A stretch of DNA of 9,293 nucleotides, taken from JAWLFI01 sp041685645 (GTDB lineage: Bacteria > Bacteroidota > Bacteroidia > Chitinophagales > Saprospiraceae). Location: NCBI GenBank assembly GCA_041685645.1, contig JAWLFI010000107.1:1-9293 (forward strand), written 5' to 3'. The notes below the pieces were generated by a model. That model was not told the DNA's origin, searched no databases, and saw only the letters and a list, made by a program, of their open reading frames with translations. The translations under genes and the position numbers were made by a program. Shown in pieces: positions 1 through 6,200 of the stretch (positions are counted from its first letter, which is position 1; every line of letters starts with the position of its first letter).

Positions 1-51
1 ACTAAAAAACATTCACCCCCAAGTCGCAGAGTTGAAGTATCCCCCCTACCC

Positions 52-80
52 TTTTATTTCTCAGAAGATTCGTATATTTC
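52..80 (+). promoter_or_regulatory. Weak candidate Bacteroidota promoter for the 144-620 gene
   Basis: TATATTTC at 73-80 matches the Bacteroidota -7 box TAnnTTTG at all but the last base. TTTT at 52-55, 17 bases upstream, could serve as the TTTG-like -33 element. A start near 86-88 would give a leader of about 57 bases. A TATAAT at 114-119 is an alternative box but has no -35 partner. Both are weak matches in AT-rich DNA. Confidence 0.25.
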
Positions 81-143
81 GTGCGGAAGAAGGAATGGCC
101 CCCGGCTATTGTATATAATGTAGACCCCGAATAAAACATTGAT

Positions 144-620
144 ATGAAAAAAACCATCTTGATTTTAATGATGACTATAGCAAGCTTGAACTTGTGTAGT
201 TCTCAAAATATAGAAACGGAAAAGGTCTTCGGTGGCTACAAGTTTACCCAAAGTGGAGATAAAATGACGATGGGGGATTTGGTTAAAACCATGGAGCCAA
301 ATGAACAGGCATATGATTTAATGAAAAAGGCGCGATCGAATAATATCCTCGCCTCCGTTATTGGATTTGCCGGTGGCGGATTGATTGGCTGGCCGATTGG
401 AGCCGCTTTAGGCGGTGGCGATCCGAATTGGGCATTAGCAGGAATTGGAGCTGGGCTCGTTGTCGTTTCTATCCCCATCTCTTCAAGTGCAAATAAAAAG
501 GCAAAACAAGCGGTAGACCTATATAACGAATCCTTGAATTCAACATCAATGAATGGATTGAGACCCGAGTTTGAATTTGTTGCGAATGGAAACGGAATAG
601 GGATTTCAATGGCTTTTTGA
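144..620 (+). CDS. Small exported/membrane protein with glycine-zipper hairpin, function unknown
   Basis: 158 residues, family not named. Residues 1-20 form a signal-like segment: KK followed by a hydrophobic ILILMMTIASL run. Cys18 lies in LNLC, which is not a good lipobox, so a lipoprotein is unlikely. Residues 20-67 are polar, with a short FGGYKF motif at 29-34. Residues about 68-92 are a glycine-rich hydrophobic stretch (FAGGGLIGWPIGAALGGG), and 96-113 form a second hydrophobic stretch (ALAGIGAGLVVVSIPIS). Together they look like a two-helix glycine-zipper hairpin. A lysine-rich segment (NKKAKQA, 117-123) follows. The chain ends in Phe158 within an alternating GISMAF tail. I recall similar uncharacterised proteins in Bacteroidota, but cannot verify this here. 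The ATG at 144 is followed by AAAAAAACC, a usual context in this phylum. A likely terminator follows, so it seems to be a single transcription unit. The overlapping minus-strand frame (236-658) looks like a shadow. Confidence 0.8.
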   Translation: MKKTILILMMTIASLNLCSSQNIETEKVFGGYKFTQSGDKMTMGDLVKTMEPNEQAYDLMKKARSNNILASVIGFAGGGLIGWPIGAALGGGDPNWALAGIGAGLVVVSIPISSSANKKAKQAVDLYNESLNSTSMNGLRPEFEFVANGNGIGISMAF

Positions 621-661
621 GCCCTTGATAACCATTCCGATACCTTATGATACTCCATCGG

Positions 662-717
662 GACCTTTACCGGGAAGCCTATAAGTAGTGCAGGCTATTA
701 GGTCTCTTCTTTTTTAA
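662..717 (+). terminator. Candidate intrinsic terminator of the 144-620 gene
   Basis: A two-tier hairpin can form. The outer stem is GACCT (662-666) with AGGTC (700-704); the inner stem is AGCCT (676-680) with AGGCT (692-696). They are separated by an asymmetric internal loop. The T-rich TCTTCTTTTTT (705-715) follows the outer stem directly. It lies about 42 bases after the stop codon of the upstream gene and in the right orientation. The stems are short, so its strength is uncertain. Confidence 0.45.
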
Positions 718-734
718 TCAGTAGAATACCAATA

Positions 735-798
735 CAGTGCCACTCGGTATTGCAAAAAGCGCAACTAGGTACCGCTAAAGCGCCACTCGGTCTACGCT
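735..798. repeat. Three imperfect ~21-bp tandem repeats
   Basis: The core GCCACTCGGT occurs exactly at 739-748 and 782-791. A third copy with two mismatches, GCAACTAGGT, lies at 761-770. Core spacing is 22 and 21 bases. The last two units share more than the core: AAAGCGC begins each (756-762 and 777-783) and GCT ends each (774-776, 796-798). No coding frame explains the pattern. Two helical turns per unit would place the cores on one face of the DNA, as in iterons or operator arrays. A minisatellite or a piece of an interspersed repeat is equally possible. Confidence 0.6.
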
Positions 799-821
799 TT
801 CTCACGCTCTGATGTGAGAAA
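798..821. other. Perfect 8-bp inverted repeat (hairpin) at the end of the tandem repeats
   Basis: TTTCTCAC (798-805) and GTGAGAAA (814-821) are perfect reverse complements around the 8-base loop GCTCTGAT. No T tract follows on either strand, so it is not a typical intrinsic terminator. Its first three bases also belong to another possible stem, AAAGCG (777-782) with CGCTTT (795-800), so the two hairpins cannot fully form together. A protein-binding site or RNA structure is possible. Confidence 0.5.
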
Positions 822-909
822 CAGTGTTCCATACACAATTAGAATAGCACCCAATTTTTCCGGATAGAGGCAAGAAAAACGCTCAGATTACAAATAAAAC
901 CCAACCCCC

Positions 910-1035
910 GCGTGAAGGATAGGAGTGGCCGCGAGCACAGCGAGCGGGTCCCGAGGATCGCTGACAGCGATCTCGAGGACGGAACCCACGGATAGCCTGA
1001 CCCGAATCCGCCGGCAGGCGGAGAGGGGCACGCCC
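910..1035. repeat. GC-rich multi-palindromic interspersed-type element
   Basis: This block is clearly richer in G+C than the flanks and consists of inverted repeats. GCGTG (910-914) and CACGC (1029-1033) form a terminal inverted pair. Between them lie an imperfect palindrome at 929-946 (CCGC/GCGG ends), a near-perfect hairpin at 953-975 whose core GATCGCTG-A-CAGCGATC (956-972) is exact, and TCCGCC-GGCA-GGCGGA (1007-1022). GGGC-AC-GCCC (1026-1035) closes the right end and competes with the terminal pair. GGATAG occurs twice (917-922, 990-995). Read on the minus strand it starts GGGCGTGCCC and ends CTATCCTTCACGCG. I recall this frame, with variable palindromes inside, from many Bacteroidota intergenic regions, but cannot check copy number. 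Two overlapping minus-strand open frames here (839-1060 and 888-1091) are best read as artefacts of the element. It could be a REP/MITE-like mobile repeat or a structured RNA. Confidence 0.6.
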
Positions 1036-1062
1036 AAAAAACGAAAAAAATACATAACAAAC

Positions 1063-1094
1063 AGGGGTAAATGATTATATTCCGACCACAATGA
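1063..1094 (+). promoter_or_regulatory. Possible 7-codon leader ORF coupled to the aroC start
   Basis: AGGGG at 1062-1067 resembles a Shine-Dalgarno sequence and lies just before ATG 1071. That ATG opens a frame reading MIIFRPQ and stopping at TGA 1092-1094. This stop overlaps the aroC ATG (1091) as ATGA. aroC itself has no Shine-Dalgarno of its own, so ribosomes could be delivered by termination-reinitiation. Such a short frame can easily be chance, and Bacteroidota often start translation without Shine-Dalgarno. Confidence 0.2.
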
Positions 1095-2173
1095 GTAATA
1101 GTTGGGGAAAATTATGGCGAATAACGACCTATGGGGAGTCTCATGGGCCGGCCATCGGTGTCATTATAGATGGATGTCCAGCCGGGCTAACAATAGATAC
1201 AGATCAGGTACAAGCGGCACTAGACAAAAGGAAGCCGGGACAGTCAGCGCTGAGTACTGAGCGAAAAGAAAATGACCGGGTGGTCATTGAATCGGGGATT
1301 TTTGAGGGAGTGACAACGGGGACTCCCATCCATTTGAAAATAAAGAACAAGGATGCCCGAAGCAAGGATTACGAAGCGATTCGACAGGTATATCGGCCCT
1401 CTCATGCTGACTATAGTTATGAGGCGAAATATGGGCATCGAGATTATCGCGGTGGAGGGCGCGCATCGGCTAGAGAGACGGCTTGTCGAGTGGCTGCGGG
1501 CGCGATTGCTCAGCAATTTTTATCGCATTGGGACATTGAGGTATATGCTTTTGTCAATCAAATTGGAAGTATAAAGGTAGAGAAGGATCGTCCGGGCGAA
1601 GTGAATTACGAAGAGATAGAACGGCAGCTGACACGCTGTCCGGATCCAGTGGCATCAGAATCTATGGAGGCCGCCATCCACAGTGCCCGTAAAGATAAAG
1701 ATTCGCTGGGCGGACAAATTTGCGGGCATATTTTGAATGTTCCGCCGGGACTAGGAGAGCCCATCTACGATAAATTGCACGCGAGGTTGGGTGCGGCTAT
1801 GCTGAGTATCAATGCAGTGAAGGGATTTTCCTATGGGTCGGGATTTGCGGCGAGTGGAATGCGAGGAAGCGAGCACAATGATGCTTTTGTAGTGAATAAG
1901 GGCAAGTTGGGAACTACTAGTAACCACTCCGGAGGCATACAAGGTGGCATTTCCAATGGGATGCCGATATATTTCCATACTGCTTTTAAGCCCGTGGCGA
2001 GTATAGGGCAAAAGCAAGCGTCAGTAAACGATCAGGGAGAGGCCATCGATCTGGCTATTGAAGGTCGGCATGACCCTTGTGTGGTACCCAGAGCGGTACC
2101 GATTGTAGAAGCGATGGCCGCATTAACTATGGCTGATTTCATATTATTACAACAAAGACAAAATGTCCTATGA
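1091..2173 (+). CDS. aroC: Chorismate synthase
   Basis: Catalyses the last shikimate-pathway step in the cytoplasm: 5-enolpyruvylshikimate-3-phosphate to chorismate, using reduced FMN. The 360 residues match the usual family length. The N-terminal signature is YGESHGPAIGVIIDGCPAG (14-32), with the conserved active-site His18. RKPGQ lies at 47-51, RPSHADY with the second conserved His105 at 102-108, and GGGRASARETACRVAAGA at 121-138. NAVKGFSYGSGF lies at 241-252, GSEHNDAF at 259-266, GGIQGGISNG at 281-290 and GRHDPCVVPRAVP at 325-337 (Asp328 in the conserved RHDP). No gap or frameshift is visible. ATG 1091 puts the GESHG motif at the usual distance from the N-terminus. No TAnnTTTG box was found in 621-1090, so the promoter is unidentified. 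The palindromic element ends 55 bases upstream. Its stop overlaps the start of the next gene by ATGA. Confidence 0.97.
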   Translation: MSNSWGKLWRITTYGESHGPAIGVIIDGCPAGLTIDTDQVQAALDKRKPGQSALSTERKENDRVVIESGIFEGVTTGTPIHLKIKNKDARSKDYEAIRQVYRPSHADYSYEAKYGHRDYRGGGRASARETACRVAAGAIAQQFLSHWDIEVYAFVNQIGSIKVEKDRPGEVNYEEIERQLTRCPDPVASESMEAAIHSARKDKDSLGGQICGHILNVPPGLGEPIYDKLHARLGAAMLSINAVKGFSYGSGFAASGMRGSEHNDAFVVNKGKLGTTSNHSGGIQGGISNGMPIYFHTAFKPVASIGQKQASVNDQGEAIDLAIEGRHDPCVVPRAVPIVEAMAALTMADFILLQQRQNVL

Positions 2174-3210
2174 GAAAATATTTGTACCATTTATTAGCCG
2201 TTTTTTGCCTCATTTCAGCTTGTAAGTCGGGGGCTTCCTGGCCCGAACCCGAACTTGACGATCATCATGAAATTATAGGTTTCTACAATGTGGAGAATTT
2301 ATTTGACACCATTGCAGACAGTCAGATCAACGATAGTGAATTTCTGCCGGGGAGTCGGCTGGACTGGAATTCTGAAAAATATCTGAAGAAATTGGACCAA
2401 CTGGCTACGGTAATTGAAAAAATGGGGCATCCGGTAGTGATGGGATTATCAGAAATTGAGAATCGCCAGGTGCTGGAGGATTTAGTAGCACAACCCGCAT
2501 TGAAAGAAGCAGAGTACGAAATTGCTCACATCAATAGTTCAGATCCACGAGGCATTGATTGTGCTCTATTGTATCAAAAAGGGCACTTTTTAGTAGACAG
2601 CCAGTATCTAGTGCGAGCGTATAACAAAGGAGGAAGTAATCCCGGGCGACAGCAACTCATTGTGGAAGGAAGATGGCAGAATGGCAAAGCCACTACCTTT
2701 GCCGTCAATCACTGGCCCAGTAGAAGAGGTGGAGTCGATCAATCCGAGCACAAGCGAATATCAGCGGCTCGCAATTTATTCATCACTCTTTTTGAGCGGC
2801 ACGACTTAGATGAGGATTACATCATTATTATGGGAGATTTTAATGATGAGCCATCGAATACAAGTGTACTCAAGACATTGAATGCAGGTCCGGAACCCGC
2901 CAAAGACTACCAGTTTGTGAATCTAAGTTTTCCGGAGTTTACAGCGGGGAAAGGGAGTTATAATTATCGTGGCAACTGGAATATGCTGGACCAAATCATC
3001 GTCAGTAAACCCTTTACCCATTGTGGTGATGGTTTCTGTATGCAGGATGCGAAAGTGTATCGCGCTCCCGATTTACTCTTTCGCCACCCCAAGTTCGGCC
3101 TTAGCCCAAACCGCACAGCAGGCGGGCCCAATTATTACGGTGGATACAGCGACCACCTTCCGGTGTATGCACCGATTCAATTTCAGACCGCATCTAATAC
3201 CGAGATGTAA
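2170..3210 (+). CDS. Lipoprotein of the endonuclease/exonuclease/phosphatase (DNase I-like) family
   Basis: Metal-dependent phosphoesterase fold; the family includes DNases, phosphodiesterases and sphingomyelinases, so the substrate is unknown. Residues 1-17 are a lipoprotein signal peptide ending in the lipobox LISAC with Cys18 as the lipidated residue, so the protein is probably membrane-anchored outside the cytoplasm. Family motifs follow in order: GFYNVENLFDT (37-47, Asn40/Asn43), LSEIENR (93-99, metal-binding Glu), RGIDCALLY (127-135), FAVNHWPSRRGG (177-188, Asn180/His181), IMGDFNDEPSN (220-230, Asp223 and Asn225) and YSDHLPVYAP (326-335, Asp328 and catalytic His329). All expected catalytic positions are present, so it is probably active. 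346 residues is typical. The ATG at 2170 overlaps the aroC stop (ATGA), implying co-transcription and coupled translation, though no metabolic link to aroC is obvious. Its stop lies 11 bases from the convergent tamB stop. Confidence 0.9.
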   Translation: MRKYLYHLLAVFCLISACKSGASWPEPELDDHHEIIGFYNVENLFDTIADSQINDSEFLPGSRLDWNSEKYLKKLDQLATVIEKMGHPVVMGLSEIENRQVLEDLVAQPALKEAEYEIAHINSSDPRGIDCALLYQKGHFLVDSQYLVRAYNKGGSNPGRQQLIVEGRWQNGKATTFAVNHWPSRRGGVDQSEHKRISAARNLFITLFERHDLDEDYIIIMGDFNDEPSNTSVLKTLNAGPEPAKDYQFVNLSFPEFTAGKGSYNYRGNWNMLDQIIVSKPFTHCGDGFCMQDAKVYRAPDLLFRHPKFGLSPNRTAGGPNYYGGYSDHLPVYAPIQFQTASNTEM

Positions 3211-3221
3211 TTCAAAAGACC

Positions 3222-6200
3222 TTATTGAGTTGCATCCCCTTCTTCTTCGTCTGAGGGCATCATTCTTAAGCGTTGAGCGGTTTTTTCCAATCCCTCATAA
3301 AAGCTATCAAAGGAATGGAACTCCTTTTGGTATCGAATACCGACACCGGAGCGAAACCGGCGGCCTTCCAGGACCTGGTCACTCAGGGAGTACACGCGCA
3401 ACATGAGTTGCCGATCTTCCGTCAATGCATACTGCAAAGCAAAATTACCCGTAAAAAAGGTGCCGGATTCGGATGCACCAAGGGTATTCGTATTGCCCAC
3501 GTAGTAATTTGTCCCCACATCCAACTCTACCCGGTCAAATAGCCTCGCAGTAGTACTCACTCGAAATTCGCCCGTATTAATGCCAAGCCCTTCTCCGCGT
3601 AGCAGATCGTCAGTACCAATGTTGTAGTTCAGGTCCAGGTCAATATCATCGATAAATTCAACGCCTTCCACTGCCGAGCGCAAAATATCGGACAACACAT
3701 TAGAAAATTGGCTGGATACAAATTCGCTGAGTGTGTTTACTCCGGCAGCAACTCCGAGCGCTTGCCCTCCAGAAGCTCCTGAGGGGACGAAAGTATTGAG
3801 CACAATTAAAGCTCCGGCTTGCTTGTACATTTCATTGGGGTCTGACTCCAATAGCGACAATTTATTTTCCACTATAGATTTAGTGGCTCCGGTCAAATTT
3901 GGAAATTCTATGGTAAATGCAAGCTGAGGTGCGTACAACATCCCGGTCAAACGTACATTTAGTATCACATCCGTGTTATTTTGAAATTCACGAATCTGAT
4001 CGGGCTCAGTAACCATTTCCTGTACCAGGAAGTATGGAGAGGTGAATACACTGTACTGAGCTTTGATGTCAATCTCCGCATCGAGAGGCTCACCAGTCCA
4101 TCGGATAGTACTACCCGGCGCAACTGTAAAAGGCTTTTGAATAACCACCTGAGAAGTAAATAGGTACTGTCCCCGGGTGATTTCATAATCGCCAAACATG
4201 CTAATGTCACCAGCGGGGTTTAGATTAAATTGGATATTTCCACGACCTCGGCCGCGAATGATGTCCCCTGTTTCCTTGTCGATGATAATTTCAACTTCCG
4301 CCTGATCATTCGCCGTTAAATTCAAGGAAAAATCGATTCCTGTGGGCGCATCCAGACTCGATTTTTCAGCCTCTGTGGTATCGCTAAAATCTTCAAAGCG
4401 AAGATAACCTGCCGTGATATCCTCCTCGATATAATCAGTGCGCAAGAAAAACCTCGTGTCCCCTTTATTCTCCGCAACAATATCAATAGTTGGTAATGAT
4501 AAAGGACCGGACATATCGACATCGGCGGATCCCATGCAGTGCCCATAATACATGATACCATCGTCTTCAGTAGTATTGAGCAATAAAAACTTGTCAGTCT
4601 GTATCTGAAGGTCTAAGCCCAAATTGGAAAAAAACTCATGTGTCAATCCCCCTTGCAATGTGGCTGAATTTCCATAAATATCAGTAATGCGAGCGTCGCC
4701 GGCATTGATAAAGTTTTTCTCGCTCTTTACTAATTGGTTTTCAATAAAGATTCGAATACCCAAAAAGTCTATCGTCACCGCTCCATTCTGAACCAGGCCC
4801 TCTCCTATTAAAGTCGGTTCATTCACTGCACCGGAGAGATCAAATTTTCCCGTGAGATGTCCTTCAACACCGGAGATTCCCTCCTCTACAAAGTAAGTCA
4901 GAATATGCAGTGGAATGCGATCCATTTGGACATTGACAGCATAGAAGTCATCCGTAGCTCCAGTAGCAGAGGCAAAAAGGAAGCCTTTAAATTTCATGGA
5001 ATGATCGGAGTGAGTGATGCCCCCTTCCAATTGCAAAGGAGAGTCCTCCAAATCAGAGCTGGCACTAACATTCAATGTTCCATAATCATCGCCATTGATG
5101 ACCAAATCATCAATATCCACCTGAGCTTGCAGTGCGCTAACGGCATAGATATTAGATTTGAATATTGATGCGGAAAGATTTCCTTCGTAATGCAAATCCT
5201 CCGACAATAAAATATCATTGAGGAGTGAAAGCTCGACATTTTCAATATTGAGAGACAGTCCCTGATCGCGGATCGAAGTCAAACTAATTTTCCGATTCTC
5301 GAAACTCATATCAAAGTCTTCAACCCGAATGAATTCCCGATTAATTTGGACGAGATTATTTGGATTAATTGACCAGTTATCATAAAAGAGTTCAAGGTCT
5401 CTATTGAGCAGCTGTGATGCGAAATTCCCATCCAGAATAAAACTCTTCCCACCTAAATTCAATCGATCCTCTTCGCGAGCGGAGTCCAATAGATTTAAGG
5501 ACCAGTTTACGGAATCCTTATCAAAATCAAACTGTCCGGTAAACGCTTCTAAGGCATATTGATCCATAATACTCGCACTATCGACATAGGTGACCAAATT
5601 ACTAATTCCCTTTCGGGTGTCTAAAAAGACGTAAGCGTCATATAAGTCTTGATTTCCCTTGCGGAAATGCGGGGAATATGCTTCCAGTTGAATGCTGTCC
5701 GTCGCATCATCCCAATACAAATGGGCATTGGAGTTGTATAAACTGTCCAGATCAATATCCAGCAAATCGAGCCAACGCTCAGTGTCGTGAATGGTGACAC
5801 TCAGATCAAATTTTTGTGGGCTCACCAGACTGGAATCGTATTCCACTCCCAGGAAATCGGCATATTCCGGGTGATGATGACTGAATTTATTGAGAAAAGA
5901 AGGTAGAAGGTGAGTGGGTTTGTATTCGCCGACCAGAGAAAAATCAATTTGAGAGGAATGCAGTTGAATCTCCCGACGGCCATCTTTAATGCGTTGAGAA
6001 TAGGCCGTTAAGGTATCCAACTGGTGCCGAACCGTATCGTCCTGTATGACTTGAAAGTCCTGTAAGGCTAAGCGCCCGGCCAATTGGTTGATATTGTAGT
6101 TTGTGATGCGTAATTGAACCCCTCCGGACAACTGCAAATTATCCTCAGTAAATTGCAACTCTTTGAGATGCATTTGGACGATATCCGCATCAATATCAAT

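Noticed and set aside
1..118. Open plus-strand frame from position 2 to TAA 116-118 (reading ...KIRIFRAEEGMAPGYCI), possible 3' end of an upstream gene
   Set aside because: Frame 1 is also open to TAG 121-123, and the minus strand has a ~45-codon open frame over the same bases. Three open frames in 120 bases give no discrimination, and the peptide matches no family I recognise.
236..658. Minus-strand 140-codon ORF opposite the small membrane protein gene
   Set aside because: It mirrors the codon pattern of the plus-strand gene, which has a signal peptide and coherent membrane segments. The minus-strand product has a Pro-rich low-sense translation.
839..1091. Two overlapping minus-strand ORFs of 73 and 67 codons
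   Set aside because: Both lie across the palindromic GC-rich element in different frames, have Pro/Ser/Arg-rich translations without domain features, and are explained by the element.
3191..3207. CATCT/AGATG hairpin as terminator of the lipoprotein gene
   Set aside because: The stem has only 5 bp, overlaps the end of the coding sequence, and is not followed by a T tract.
2969..3406. Plus-strand 145-codon ORF spanning the lipoprotein/tamB junction
   Set aside because: It overlaps two well-supported genes in other frames and shows no domain or start signal.
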